DNA from: Petrotoga mexicana DSM 14811
GTDB lineage: Bacteria; Thermotogota; Thermotogae; Petrotogales; Petrotogaceae
Direction of reading: 5' to 3'
Assembly: GCF_002895565.1 (NCBI RefSeq)
Contig: NZ_AZRN01000013.1
Span: forward strand, 1 to 64,000
DNA: 64,000 nucleotides
How positions within the stretch are numbered: position 1 is the stretch's first letter; every line of letters begins with the position of its first letter. A model generated the notes under the pieces. That model was not told the DNA's origin and searched no databases. It was given only the letters and a program-made list of their open reading frames with translations. This document shows positions 44,247 to 54,160 of this stretch, in pieces. The position numbers and the translations under genes are program-made.

Positions 44247-45404
44247 GTGAAAAGTATTTTCATAGCTGGCATTTCTGGATCAATTGGTCAACAAGCTTTA
44301 GAAGTGTTAAATAGTGAATGGTTTAAAGGTAATTTCAAGATAGTGGGGGGTTCCGTTTATAAAAATTGGGATAAATTGAAAGAAGCAATCAACAAATATA
44401 GTTTAATTAGTGCTGGAATAGTTGAAAATAATGAAAAAATTCCTAAAGATTATAATGGATGTAGAATTTTTACTGGTGTAGATGCTGTTGAAAGGAGCAT
44501 GGAGTTTTGTAATCCTGATTATACTCTGATTGCAACTTCTGGTTTTTCTGGTGTTAAAAACACTTTAAAGGCTATCGATGTCTCTCAGCGGATATGTTTG
44601 GCAAATAAAGAATCGATTGTATGTGGTGGCAATTATATTTTGGATTATGCTAGTAATTTCAAAAAGGAGATAATTCCAGTTGATAGTGAACATAGTGCAA
44701 TATTTCAACTTTTAATGGGAGAAAGTTCGACTCCAGAAAAGATTATATTAACGGCTAGCGGTGGTGCTTTAAGAGATTACCCTGTTGAAGCCCTTGAAAA
44801 TGTTTCAGTGAAGGAAGTGTTGGACCATCCTGTTTGGTCCATGGGGAAAAGAATAACCGTTGATTCTGCATCGATGGTAAATAAGTCTCTCGAATTATTT
44901 GAAGCTTATTATTTATTTAAAATCAACAATATCGAGGTAGCTATCAATAGAAACAGTAGAATTCATTCTATGGTTCAATTTTCTGATGGGGTAATTAAGA
45001 TGCATTATGGAGTAGCCGATATGAAAATTCCAATAGCTTTTTCGATTTCTTATCCGGAACGGAATTTTGTTTTTGAAAAACCTGATTTATTTTCAGAGAA
45101 GATACGCTTCGAAAGAGTAGATTTTGATAAGTACCCCTCTTTGAAATTAGCTTATAGCATTCTGGGGAATGCCCCTTTACAGAATGCATTTAATGCTGCC
45201 GATGAGATAGCAGTGGACAGTTTTTTAAATGGTTTAATTAAATTTGGAGATATTTATCGTGTTATATACAAGACGGTAAATGAGATGCAAATTCAGTTTT
45301 CATTTTCCAATAGCTTGAGTTTTAATAATTTTGATGATATACTTAAAGTGGATAAAATCAGTAGAGATATAGCGAAAAAATATATTATGGAGGTTACCGA
45401 ATGA
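44247..45404 (+). CDS. dxr: 1-deoxy-D-xylulose 5-phosphate reductoisomerase
   Basis: Second step of the MEP isoprenoid pathway, NADPH-dependent. The 385-residue protein has GISGSIGQQAL at the N terminus (GSTGSIG-type loop), ANKESIV near residue 120, VDSEHSAIFQ near 148 (metal ligands) and HPVWSMGKRITVDSASMVNKSLE near 192. GTG at 44247 is preferred since AAAGGGG lies 8 bp upstream; the TTG at 44241 is too close. It overlaps the protease gene by ATGA and is followed by ispG. Confidence 0.95.
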   Translation: MKSIFIAGISGSIGQQALEVLNSEWFKGNFKIVGGSVYKNWDKLKEAINKYSLISAGIVENNEKIPKDYNGCRIFTGVDAVERSMEFCNPDYTLIATSGFSGVKNTLKAIDVSQRICLANKESIVCGGNYILDYASNFKKEIIPVDSEHSAIFQLLMGESSTPEKIILTASGGALRDYPVEALENVSVKEVLDHPVWSMGKRITVDSASMVNKSLELFEAYYLFKINNIEVAINRNSRIHSMVQFSDGVIKMHYGVADMKIPIAFSISYPERNFVFEKPDLFSEKIRFERVDFDKYPSLKLAYSILGNAPLQNAFNAADEIAVDSFLNGLIKFGDIYRVIYKTVNEMQIQFSFSNSLSFNNFDDILKVDKISRDIAKKYIMEVTE

Positions 45405-46924
45405 CCGTTCTATTATCAATTATTTGGTTTTTGATTATCATATCCGTTATTGTGGTTGTGCATGAATTTGGGCATTTTATTTTTGCTAAAATTTTCAAGA
45501 CGAGAGTGGATGAGTTTTCTATAGGTTTTGGCCCAGCATTATTCAAGATCCCAGGTAAAGAAACTACCTTTCGATTCAATATTGTTCCTTTGGGCGGCTA
45601 TGTAAGATTGGCTGGTGAAGAGGTATTAGAAGAAGGTTATAAGGATACTGATCCTGCACTGTTTTACAATAAGAAACCTTTTCAGAAATTTTTGATAGCT
45701 TTTGCAGGTCCTTTGTTTTCTTTTCTTTTAGGTTATTTTCTTTTTGTAGGAATAGCAGGTGTCTACGGGTTCCCAGAGGTGATTGTTGAGAGAGTAGGAA
45801 GGGACAGCGTCGCCGCCCAAGCAGGTCTTGAACCTGGCGACATTATTAAAAAAGCAAACGGTGATTATGTATTTAATCCTTCGATTTTAGAGTTGGGAAT
45901 AGCTTCTGGGAAGCCATTAGAGTTAACTGTTATAAGAAACGGAGAGGAAGTTAATGTTACCTTGATTCCAGAACCTACCAATGATAGAGCAATTTTTACT
46001 TTATATGGTATTGAAAATCCCGAATCGATTAATCTGAAAAACAAAGAGATTGTTTCACTAAATGGAGAAGAAGATTTATATACGGTTATGAGTCGAATGG
46101 AAAATGGCGATCCAATAGAGATACAGTTAGAAGATGGAACTATTATTGAAGGTAAGTTATCTCAATATTCTTATTATCCACCCATGTATGAAACAGGTAT
46201 CATTTACGCTACTTTCTCAAATGTTGTTGCAAATGGTAACAATGTTTTTCAAGAGGGAGATAGAATAGTTGAAATTAATGGTGTACCGATTACTAACGGT
46301 TCTGATTTGCAAAATGTAATTTATCAAATTCAGTTAAATTCAGGAGAATTAATGTTCGCTGTTTCTGGTAACGAAATTATTAATGAGTATAAGCCTTTTA
46401 AAGATAATACTCTTGAGTTGTTAGTAGAAAGAAACGGACAAACAATTAATATTAATTTATCCAAAGAAGAATTTTTAGATTTTATAGTTCAACCGGGAGT
46501 TTTAGAGGCACCATATGAAAATTGGCACCCCAAAGGTATTGAGGCACTTACAGTCCCCATTCAATGGGCAAATAATTTGATTTCTTTAACTTTCAGATCT
46601 TTTGGGCAATTATTCACAGGCCAGCTGAGCGCTGATCAGCTAGCAGGTCCGGTTGGAGCAGCTGCCATAATAGGGCAGGCAGCGATGGTAGGGTTCGATG
46701 CTATTTTAAATTTAACCGCTTTGATAACTATCAGTTTAGGAGTTTTTAATTTGATTCCAATCCCCGGTTTAGATGGTGGCAGAATCGTTTTTTCTATTTA
46801 CGAAATGATAACTAGAAAAAGGGTAAGTCCAAAAGTAGAGGCGATAGTGAATACAATAGGATTTTTATTCTTAATATTTTTGATGATCTTTGTCACTTAT
46901 AACGATATAATGAGGTTTTTTTAA
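45401..46924 (+). CDS. rseP: Site-2 intramembrane zinc metalloprotease (RseP/RasP type)
   Basis: A 507-residue membrane protease. The catalytic HEFGH is at about residue 22 in the first membrane segment. PDZ-like regions cover about 125-200 and 255-345, the second more divergent. LIPIPGLDGGRI near 450 supplies the third zinc ligand. This is longer than the one-PDZ RasP and close to the two-PDZ RseP. It cleaves membrane-embedded anti-sigma factors or signal peptides. The position between dxr and ispG is common in bacteria. Confidence 0.94.
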   Translation: MTVLLSIIWFLIIISVIVVVHEFGHFIFAKIFKTRVDEFSIGFGPALFKIPGKETTFRFNIVPLGGYVRLAGEEVLEEGYKDTDPALFYNKKPFQKFLIAFAGPLFSFLLGYFLFVGIAGVYGFPEVIVERVGRDSVAAQAGLEPGDIIKKANGDYVFNPSILELGIASGKPLELTVIRNGEEVNVTLIPEPTNDRAIFTLYGIENPESINLKNKEIVSLNGEEDLYTVMSRMENGDPIEIQLEDGTIIEGKLSQYSYYPPMYETGIIYATFSNVVANGNNVFQEGDRIVEINGVPITNGSDLQNVIYQIQLNSGELMFAVSGNEIINEYKPFKDNTLELLVERNGQTININLSKEEFLDFIVQPGVLEAPYENWHPKGIEALTVPIQWANNLISLTFRSFGQLFTGQLSADQLAGPVGAAAIIGQAAMVGFDAILNLTALITISLGVFNLIPIPGLDGGRIVFSIYEMITRKRVSPKVEAIVNTIGFLFLIFLMIFVTYNDIMRFF

Positions 46925-46937
46925 TGAGGTGTTCTAA

Positions 46938-47987
46938 ATGTTCTCACAAAAAGTAGTGAATGTTGGTGGAGTTAAAATTGGTGGGAAGCACCCCATCGTT
47001 ATTCAAAGTATGACGAATACAGATACAACAAATGTTGAGGAAACTCTGTTGCAAATTGAACGATTGAAAAACTCTGGTGCTCAGATTGTAAGGGTGTCAG
47101 TGAGAAGCAAGGATGATATTCAACCTTTTAGTGAAATTGTAAAAAAGGCTCAAGTCCCTTTAGTTGCAGATATTCATTTTGATTACAGAATAGCGATAGA
47201 ATCTATTAAAGCCGGTGCCTCGAAAGTTAGAATAAACCCAGGCAATATTGGCTCAGATGTTAAAATACGAGAAATAGTTAAAGTTGCTAAGGATTATAAC
47301 GTCCCAATAAGAGTAGGTTCGAATTCTGGCTCGATCGCTAAAGAATTTTCTAATTTACCTAGACATAAAGCATTGGCTGAAAGTGCTTTAAAAGAAGTTA
47401 GATTATTAGAAAAAGAAGGTTTTTACGATATCGTGGTTTCTGTCAAATCAGTTGATGCAAAAGAAACCTTCGTAGCCAATCAATATCTTTCTCGGTTGAT
47501 ACCTTATCCTTTTCATATAGGGGTTACTGAAGCGGGTGTTTTTGAAGACGCTGTTATATTGTCTTCAGCAGGTTTGGGTTCTTTACTTATAAACGACATA
47601 GGAGATACCATTAGAATATCCATAAGTGGGGATCCGGTCAGAGAAGTTGAATTGGCAAAAAATTTGTTAATAGCCTTAGGTTTAAGAACTGGGGTAAGAG
47701 TTATAGCCTGTCCAACTTGTGCAAGGGCAGAGATTGATGTTGAAAGGTTAGCTTACGAGGTAAAAAAAATGTTAAAAGACAAAGAGGTTAAAAAAAATAT
47801 TACCGTTGCGGTTATGGGATGTGTGGTTAACGGCCCTGGCGAAGCTAAGCATTCTGATATTGCTATAGTTGGGACCAAAAATTCATCAGCGGCTATTTTC
47901 CTTAAAGGAGAACTTTTCGGGACCTTTAAGAGAAGTGAGATAAAAGAGAAACTTTTTGAAATTATAGAAGAGGTTCAGAATTCTTAA
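46938..47987 (+). CDS. ispG: 4-hydroxy-3-methylbut-2-en-1-yl diphosphate synthase
   Basis: [4Fe-4S] enzyme of the MEP pathway, converting MEcPP to HMBPP. The 349-residue short form has VNVGGVKIGGKHPIVIQSMTNTDT-type N terminus, LVADIHFDYRIA near residue 75, and the cluster Cys residues in ACPTCARAE near 256 and MGCVVNGPGEAKHSDI near 294. SD TGAGGTG. Third member of dxr-rseP-ispG. Confidence 0.95.
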   Translation: MFSQKVVNVGGVKIGGKHPIVIQSMTNTDTTNVEETLLQIERLKNSGAQIVRVSVRSKDDIQPFSEIVKKAQVPLVADIHFDYRIAIESIKAGASKVRINPGNIGSDVKIREIVKVAKDYNVPIRVGSNSGSIAKEFSNLPRHKALAESALKEVRLLEKEGFYDIVVSVKSVDAKETFVANQYLSRLIPYPFHIGVTEAGVFEDAVILSSAGLGSLLINDIGDTIRISISGDPVREVELAKNLLIALGLRTGVRVIACPTCARAEIDVERLAYEVKKMLKDKEVKKNITVAVMGCVVNGPGEAKHSDIAIVGTKNSSAAIFLKGELFGTFKRSEIKEKLFEIIEEVQNS

Positions 47988-48004
47988 TTGAAGAAGGAAA
48001 AATT

Positions 48005-48475
48005 ATGGAGATAGATCCTATCACCCAAAAAAAAACGGATAAAGAGTTGAAAAAAAGGAAGATAAAAAAATCAAAAGATCAAGATGTTACTGCTTCTGAA
48101 GTAAAAGAAAAAGAAGGTTTTTTTGATATACTAGTTGATACGAATATAAAAATCAGCGAGAGTGAGCTAAGGAGTTTGATTGATAATATTCTTAAATTAG
48201 GAAACAACTTTGTGAAATCTCCAACTCAATCTAATCTAAGAGAGTACAGAAATTCTATCAAAGATTTCCTTAAAAGATTAGAAAAACATTGGTATGTGAT
48301 AAAAAACGATCTTGATTTTAAAAACGCAACACCTCAACTACATATGGTCGCAGAAGTAGTTGATGACAAACTAATGGAATTGACTGATATGATTTTAAAA
48401 AGAGAGAAAAATACATTATTATACGCATCAAAAATTGAAGAAATAAACGGATTGGTTTTAGATTTGTACAAATAA
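48005..48475 (+). CDS. yaaR: YaaR-like DUF327 protein
   Basis: A 156-residue soluble, highly charged, helical protein with Lys-rich N terminus (TQKKTDKELKKRKIKKSK) and the FLKRLEKHWYVIKNDL and KEEINGLVLDLY-like C-terminal segments of the DUF327/YaaR family. The function is not established. The following genes encode a DNA polymerase III delta-prime subunit and a YaaT/PSP1 protein, the same yaaR-holB-yaaT order as in Bacillus, which supports the call. Confidence 0.75.
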   Translation: MEIDPITQKKTDKELKKRKIKKSKDQDVTASEVKEKEGFFDILVDTNIKISESELRSLIDNILKLGNNFVKSPTQSNLREYRNSIKDFLKRLEKHWYVIKNDLDFKNATPQLHMVAEVVDDKLMELTDMILKREKNTLLYASKIEEINGLVLDLYK

Positions 48476-48499
48476 TAAGTAGTATAGAAGGTGCTTCTT

Positions 48500-49540
48500 T
48501 TGCATAATTCATTCTTTTATGATACAATAGAGAAAATTCAATCAAAAATAGATGATATAAAAGCCAGTTCCTTGTGTTTTGTTTGTGAAGATAATTTCAT
48601 TTTAAATAATTTTAGAGATGATCTATTAAATTCGGTTTTGGATTTCAATAAGTTGGATACCTTAATTATAAAACCTAGTGGTGGAAATATTAAGATAGAG
48701 CAAATTAGGGATGTGGAAGAGTTTTTAATGTATAAACCTAACTATGCAAAGGTGAAGGTTGTTTTTTTTGAGGATATTGATAGATTGAATATAGAAGCAG
48801 CAAATGCTGCGCTCAAATTAATTGAAGAACCTCCTGAATACGCTTTGGTATTTGGAACAACTACGAGATGGAATTATTTGTTACCTACCATAAAAAGTCG
48901 TTTTATAAGGTTTGACCTTTCTATTCCTTTAGTTTTAATCGAGGATATCAATACCAAATATAAGGAAACTGCAATTTATTTCAATTTTTTTCGACATTAT
49001 GATTCAGGGGTTCTATTGTTTTTGAATGATGAAAATACTGATATATCTCGGATTAAAGATGAGGTAGATCGGATAGTCAATTTTTCAGTTAACGATGTTG
49101 ATGAATTATTAAATAATTTCAAATTGCCACTTGATTTGCCAGAGAACAAACTGAAATTTGCTCTTTCTTATTATAAATTGTGGAATATATTAATAAATTT
49201 AAATGATAAAGAGTTCTTTTATCTAATAAAAGATATTTCCCAAATAAAAAATGATGTAGAAAATTTAACTTTTTTACGTAATATATCCACCTTAGGTACG
49301 ATTCTTTTGAGAGATGCGATGGTTTTTTTGAATTCTTCCAAGTGGAAATTTTTTTGGAATAATTCACTTGTTTATTTCTTTGGATTAAACGAACATATCC
49401 TTAATCTAGAGCAACTTAAAGACACTGTCTCATATCTGAATAGGATGTCTACGATGAGATTAGCTAACTTTAATTTTGAAATGGAAATATTTACTCATTT
49501 TTTTAGAATTAAGAGATGCTTTATTAAAACAATTAAATAA
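48500..49540 (+). CDS. holB: DNA polymerase III delta-prime subunit-like protein
   Basis: A 346-residue clamp-loader-type protein. Residues 70-140 show IEQIRDVEEFLMYKPNYAKVKVVFFEDIDRL, AANAALKLIEEPP and TTTRWNYLLPTIKSR, the characteristic delta-prime/RuvB-like core. The N-terminal P-loop is lost (SSLCFVCEDNFILNNF), as in delta-prime proteins that do not bind ATP. The rest is divergent. TTG at 48500 has AGAAGGTG 7 bp upstream. The context is yaaR-holB-yaaT. Confidence 0.85.
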   Translation: MHNSFFYDTIEKIQSKIDDIKASSLCFVCEDNFILNNFRDDLLNSVLDFNKLDTLIIKPSGGNIKIEQIRDVEEFLMYKPNYAKVKVVFFEDIDRLNIEAANAALKLIEEPPEYALVFGTTTRWNYLLPTIKSRFIRFDLSIPLVLIEDINTKYKETAIYFNFFRHYDSGVLLFLNDENTDISRIKDEVDRIVNFSVNDVDELLNNFKLPLDLPENKLKFALSYYKLWNILINLNDKEFFYLIKDISQIKNDVENLTFLRNISTLGTILLRDAMVFLNSSKWKFFWNNSLVYFFGLNEHILNLEQLKDTVSYLNRMSTMRLANFNFEMEIFTHFFRIKRCFIKTIK

Positions 49541-49561
49541 CAACAATGGGAGTGAAACCTT

Positions 49562-50398
49562 TTGATAGATCTAAAAGCTGAAGTTTATGGGGTAGAGTTG
49601 GAAAAATTAGGCCCCATTCACTATTATAATTATTTAGGAATTGAAAAAATTAATATATTTGATTATGTATTGGTTCAAACAGAAAACGGAATAGAAGTTG
49701 GAAGAGTTGTAATCGGGCCTGTTACTATGAGGTTTGAAGAAATTGGTTATGAACCTAACTCAATAATTAGAAAGGTTTCAGACGAAGACAAAAAGCAAGT
49801 AGAAGAAAACGTTCAAAAAGCTGAAGAAGTTGCACAATATGCAAAACAAATGGTTAAGGAATTAGGGTTAAAAATGAGAATTCTTAATGCTGATTTTACT
49901 TTTGATAGATCAAAATTAGTAATTTACTTTGGTTCCGATGTCAGAATAGATTTTAGAGAATTGGTAAAGATATTAGCTAAAAGGTACAAAACAAGAATCG
50001 AACTTAAACAGGTAGGAGCTAGAGATGAAGTAAAGATGATAGGATCAATTGGTTTATGTGGGCAAGAAGCTTGTTGTAGTAGATTTTTAAGAGATTTTTC
50101 TTCTATAAAGATGGAGCTAGCTAAAACCCAACAAATGATGATCAACACCGCAAAAATCTCAGGCAGATGCGGAAAACTACTTTGCTGTTTGAAATATGAG
50201 AATGATTTTTACAAAGAAGTCCTTAAAAATGTTCCCAATGAGAATACTACAATAGAATACGATGGAAAGCCAGCCAGAGTTGTAACGGTCAACGTGTTCT
50301 TAAAGGAAGTTTCACTACAAGTAATAGAAGAAAATCAACCAATCTTAATCAAAGTTCCTTTTTCCTATTTCAACAATAGTAACTCTCAAAATGAGTGA
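49562..50398 (+). CDS. yaaT: PSP1/YaaT (RicT-like) protein
   Basis: A 278-residue soluble protein of the PSP1 family. It has DYVLVQTENGIEVGRVV near residue 35, RIDFRELVKILAKRYKTRIELKQVGARDE near 130, and a Cys-rich stretch GLCGQEACCSRFL...GRCGKLLCCLKYE near 165-215. In Bacillus RicT and partners carry [4Fe-4S] clusters and affect RNase Y; the same Cys pattern is seen here. TTG start behind GGGAGTG. It overlaps the DUF2905 gene. Confidence 0.9.
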   Translation: MIDLKAEVYGVELEKLGPIHYYNYLGIEKINIFDYVLVQTENGIEVGRVVIGPVTMRFEEIGYEPNSIIRKVSDEDKKQVEENVQKAEEVAQYAKQMVKELGLKMRILNADFTFDRSKLVIYFGSDVRIDFRELVKILAKRYKTRIELKQVGARDEVKMIGSIGLCGQEACCSRFLRDFSSIKMELAKTQQMMINTAKISGRCGKLLCCLKYENDFYKEVLKNVPNENTTIEYDGKPARVVTVNVFLKEVSLQVIEENQPILIKVPFSYFNNSNSQNE

Positions 50399-50612
50399 TC
50401 ATATGAGAACACTAGCGGCTATATTCATAACAATAGGCATTTTGTTTGTAATAATAGGGTTGATGTTTGCGTTTAATATAAAAATTGGAAGACTCCCCGG
50501 AGATATAATAATAAAAAGAGAAAATTTTGTTTTATATATTCCTATTACAACCATGCTTATTGTAAGTGGGTTAGTTACATTGTTATCAATTATCATTCGA
50601 AGATTTTTCTAA
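50391..50612 (+). CDS. Small membrane protein, DUF2905 family
   Basis: A 73-residue protein with two membrane helices (LAAIFITIGILFVIIGLMFA and YIPITTMLIVSGLVTLLSII) separated by the conserved loop KIGRLPGDIIIKREN, typical of DUF2905. ATG at 50391 overlaps the yaaT stop; ATG at 50403 is an equally possible start. Function unknown. Confidence 0.85.
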   Translation: MSDHMRTLAAIFITIGILFVIIGLMFAFNIKIGRLPGDIIIKRENFVLYIPITTMLIVSGLVTLLSIIIRRFF

Positions 50613-50644
50613 TACTAGTTCTAAATTCTTTGGAGGTGGATTCA

Positions 50645-52540
50645 TTGAAAAAAAGTTTAAAAGAGCTAAAAAGCTTGTCATCAGTCGCCAGAGGAGATAT
50701 ATTGAAGATGACTACTGTGGCTAATTCTGGTCATCCCGCAGGATCTATGTCTTCAATTGACATGTTTTTATCGGTATTGAATAGGGCAAATATATTTCCG
50801 GAAGATCCTTTCAATCCAGATAGAGATAGGATTGTGGTTAGTCATGGTCACACTTCCCCTGGTTTTTATGTGGCTTTAGCAAGGATGGGCTTTATTGACA
50901 TTGAAGAAGTTATTTCAGGATTCAGATATGCTGGCAGTATATTTGAAGGGCATGTTACCCGTGGGATACCAGGTGTCGAGTGGTCAACAGGGAATTTAGG
51001 TCAAGGTTTATCAGCTGGGATAGGAATGGCTTTGGCAGCAAAGAAGAGGAAAAAAGACTATAGAGTTTACGTTTTTAGTAGTGATGGAGAAAGTTCAAAA
51101 GGTCAAATTGCTGAAGCTAGAAGAACTGCGATAAAAGAAGGCCTAAATAACCTAATTGTATTACTTGATTACAACGATATTCAAATATCTGGAAGAGCTA
51201 GAGATATATTATCCGTAAATATAGTTGGAGAATATGAAGCAGCTGGTTGGAATGTAATAGAAATTGATGGTCACAATTTCGAGCAGATCAATAAGGCATT
51301 AGAAGTAGCTGAAAATGAGCCGCTAAGGCCAACTGTGATTGTAGCAAAAACGATTATAGGAAAAGGGGTTTCTTTTATGGAAAACACCCCAACCTATCAC
51401 GGTAAAGCACTCACTAAAGAACAGTTAAATAAGGCTTTAGAAGAATTAGGTTTAGAAAACGATGTGGAAAAGTACATTGAAAAAAGAAAAAATATGGCTT
51501 TATCTAGGGAAAAAATAAATTATCCAAATATTGAATTGAAGGTTGAAACCGGACAACCCATAGTGTATGAGAAGGGAGAAAAGGTGGCTAATCGTAACGC
51601 CTTTGGGAATGCTATTGCTCATCTCGCAAAACTGAATATGGCTAACTTTCCAGTAGTTGCGATCGATTGTGATTTGAAACCATCCGTTAAATTGGAAAAA
51701 TTTGAAAAAGTCAATCCTGAGGGTTACATTCAAATTGGTATTGAGGAACATAACGCTGCTACCATTGGGGGTGCGTTATCTGTTAATGGAGTCTTGACTT
51801 TTTTTTCTGATTTTGGGGTTTTTGGTTTAGACGAGACATTTAATCAACAAAGATTAAACGATATTAATCACACTAATTTGAAAACCGTTGTCACCCACTG
51901 TGGTATCGATGTTGGAGAAGATGGTAAGACCCATCATGAAGTCAATTATATTGGGATAGTCAGAAGTTTATACCATACTAAACTGATCGTACCTTGTGAT
52001 GCCAATCAAACTGATAAAACGATTAGATATGCTGCAAAAGTTCCTGGTAACTTTGTAATTGCTATGGGAAGATCTAGCTTGCCAATCTTGTTAGATGAAG
52101 AGGGTAACGTTTATTACGATAACGATTATAACTTTGAGTATGGGAAGTTGGATGTTTTTAGAAAAGGTAAAGATCTAACAGTATTCACGTACGGAAGTTT
52201 TGCTCATTTGGCGGTGGAAGCAGCTGATAAGCTGAAAGAAGAAGGTATTCATATTACAGTTATTGGTGTACCAACTCCTTTAGATTTCGATATTACTGAT
52301 GTTAAAGAATATGTAGACAATAATATTGTATTAACTTTAGAAGATCACAACGTAGAAAATGGTTTGTCAAATGAACTGTCAAAAGCTATGATCAGAAATT
52401 CTTTGAAACCTTCTTATTTTGAACCTATGGGATTAAAAGAATATGCTCCGTCTGGAACGATTAAAGATTTGCTAAAAGTTCTTGGATTTGACGTAGAGTC
52501 ATTGGTAAAAAAGATGAAAGGATTAATTGAAAACAAATGA
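50645..52540 (+). CDS. tkt: Transketolase
   Basis: Thiamine diphosphate enzyme of the pentose phosphate pathway. The 631-residue protein has NSGHPAGSMSSID near residue 30, the ThDP/Mg motif FSSDGES near 145 with the downstream Asn, LDYNDIQISG near 175, and the C-terminal-half GIEEHNAATIGGAL near 370. TTG at 50645 has TTGGAGGTG 6 bp upstream; the TTG at 50630 has no SD. It overlaps rnc by four bases (ATGA). Confidence 0.93.
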   Translation: MKKSLKELKSLSSVARGDILKMTTVANSGHPAGSMSSIDMFLSVLNRANIFPEDPFNPDRDRIVVSHGHTSPGFYVALARMGFIDIEEVISGFRYAGSIFEGHVTRGIPGVEWSTGNLGQGLSAGIGMALAAKKRKKDYRVYVFSSDGESSKGQIAEARRTAIKEGLNNLIVLLDYNDIQISGRARDILSVNIVGEYEAAGWNVIEIDGHNFEQINKALEVAENEPLRPTVIVAKTIIGKGVSFMENTPTYHGKALTKEQLNKALEELGLENDVEKYIEKRKNMALSREKINYPNIELKVETGQPIVYEKGEKVANRNAFGNAIAHLAKLNMANFPVVAIDCDLKPSVKLEKFEKVNPEGYIQIGIEEHNAATIGGALSVNGVLTFFSDFGVFGLDETFNQQRLNDINHTNLKTVVTHCGIDVGEDGKTHHEVNYIGIVRSLYHTKLIVPCDANQTDKTIRYAAKVPGNFVIAMGRSSLPILLDEEGNVYYDNDYNFEYGKLDVFRKGKDLTVFTYGSFAHLAVEAADKLKEEGIHITVIGVPTPLDFDITDVKEYVDNNIVLTLEDHNVENGLSNELSKAMIRNSLKPSYFEPMGLKEYAPSGTIKDLLKVLGFDVESLVKKMKGLIENK

Positions 52541-53298
52541 AGTATGAGGGTAATTTAAAATTGACTTTGCAAGAGGAACAAACAGTAAAAAAAGCAAAAA
52601 AGGAGCTCCTACTGCCACCATGTGTGAAAGAAAGCTTATTGTTTGAAGCGTTGTGCCATAAATCATACGTTTTCGATAGCGAAAATATTCAAAGAAAACT
52701 TGATTCTAATGAAAGATTAGAATTTCTCGGAGATGCTGTTTTGGAGTTAGTTATCTCCGAGTTTCTTTACAATAATTATTACCTTTCCGAAGGAGAAATG
52801 TCAAAGGCGAGGGCTATTATAGGAAGCGAGATTATTTTAGCAGAAGTTGCTTTGAAGTTGGGATTAGATGATTTTATTTTTTTAAGTAAAGGTGAAGACA
52901 AACAAGGTGGGCGAAGAAAAAAGTCAATTTTATCTGACGCTATGGAAGCACTATTTGCCGGTATATATATTAGCTGTGGTTATGAAAAGGTGAAAAAGTA
53001 TATTATAAAAAACATGAAAGAATACATTGAGAACGCTGTTGAAGGGAATATTTTTCTCGATTATAAAACGAAGTTACAAGAACTAACTCAAGAAAAAACA
53101 AAAAAATTGCCTGAATATGTGTTATTAAGTGCTTCTGGACCATCACATATGAAAAGATACAAGGTGGCAGTTAAATTAGATGATGAGATACTTGGAATAG
53201 GTGAAGGCTTTTCAAAAAAATTTGCCGAACAATTAGCAGCAAAAATCGCGTGTGAGAAGTTTTTGAACTCTACTGGCGGGAATGACAGAGTTGATTAA
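52537..53298 (+). CDS. rnc: Ribonuclease III
   Basis: Double-strand-specific RNase for rRNA and mRNA processing. The 253-residue protein has the signature NERLEFLGDAVLEL near residue 63, the second metal-binding segment SDAMEALFAGIY near 136, and a dsRNA-binding domain from about 175 (DYKTKLQELTQEKTKKLPEYV). ATG overlaps the tkt stop, and its end overlaps the next radical SAM gene by 17 bp. Confidence 0.95.
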   Translation: MKYEGNLKLTLQEEQTVKKAKKELLLPPCVKESLLFEALCHKSYVFDSENIQRKLDSNERLEFLGDAVLELVISEFLYNNYYLSEGEMSKARAIIGSEIILAEVALKLGLDDFIFLSKGEDKQGGRRKKSILSDAMEALFAGIYISCGYEKVKKYIIKNMKEYIENAVEGNIFLDYKTKLQELTQEKTKKLPEYVLLSASGPSHMKRYKVAVKLDDEILGIGEGFSKKFAEQLAAKIACEKFLNSTGGNDRVD

Positions 53299-54160
53299 AG
53301 ACATTGAATTTGTTATATTAAAGAACACCTCTTCAGTATCATTAACGGGAAATTATTGTTATCTGAACTGTAAACATTGTGGTGGCCATTATCTAAATAA
53401 TATGGCCCGAGTAAAGGATATTGAAAATTTAGTAAAAAAAGGGTTCACTTCTTTTTTAATTAGTGGTGGATTATTGGCTGATAGAAAGGTTCCACTTACT
53501 ATTTTTGCGGATACACTATATACTCTAAAAACCAAATACAATTTGAAATACAACGTACATACAGGCTACGTGGATGAAAAAGATATCCATGTTTTAAAAG
53601 ATATCGCGGATACCGTATCTTTTGACCTAGTTGGAGATCAGCAAACTGTTAGAGAGGTTTATGGGAAATTTGATTATGATAAGATGTGGGCTTCTTTCGA
53701 ATTACTCGTAAATAATGATTTTGTCGTTAAACCACATATTACCATAGGCTTGAATAAAGGAGAATTCTCTCATGAACAAAAAGCAATTGAAAAATTAAAG
53801 AAATTCGGAGATCGAATAGATGAAATAATATTTTTAGTTTTTATACCCACCGTTGGAACTGAATTTTATTCTTATCAACCTCCAAAAGTCACTGACGTTG
53901 TTTCTTTTCTTTCAAAAGCAAGAAAGGATTTTCCTTATAAAAAGTTAACGCTAGGTTGTATGCATCCTAAAGGGAAATATAGAGAAGAGCTACAAACCAG
54001 GCTTTTGGGTATTGTAAATAAAATTGTTCAACCTATTGGCAAAGTTATCGAAAAAGCCGAAAGAGAAAATTACCAGATTAGCTATAGTTACGAATGCTGT
54101 GCGTTCTCTTCAAACTGTGGGGTAGGGAGCGGGGCGGAGGGGCGCTATATAAAGTTTTAG
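53282..54160 (+). CDS. Uncharacterised radical SAM protein with repeat-derived C terminus
   Basis: A 292-residue radical SAM enzyme: CYLNCKHC near residue 26 is the CxxxCxxC cluster motif, followed by the SAM loop region ISGGLLADRK near 60. Conserved later Cys residues are in LGCMHPKGKYR and YECCAFSSNCG. The overall look is BioB/LipA-like, but no function can be assigned. The last residues (GVGSGAEGRYIKF) and the TAG stop come from element copy G, so the native C terminus seems to have been replaced. ATG at 53282 lies inside rnc. Confidence 0.82.
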   Translation: MTELIKDIEFVILKNTSSVSLTGNYCYLNCKHCGGHYLNNMARVKDIENLVKKGFTSFLISGGLLADRKVPLTIFADTLYTLKTKYNLKYNVHTGYVDEKDIHVLKDIADTVSFDLVGDQQTVREVYGKFDYDKMWASFELLVNNDFVVKPHITIGLNKGEFSHEQKAIEKLKKFGDRIDEIIFLVFIPTVGTEFYSYQPPKVTDVVSFLSKARKDFPYKKLTLGCMHPKGKYREELQTRLLGIVNKIVQPIGKVIEKAERENYQISYSYECCAFSSNCGVGSGAEGRYIKF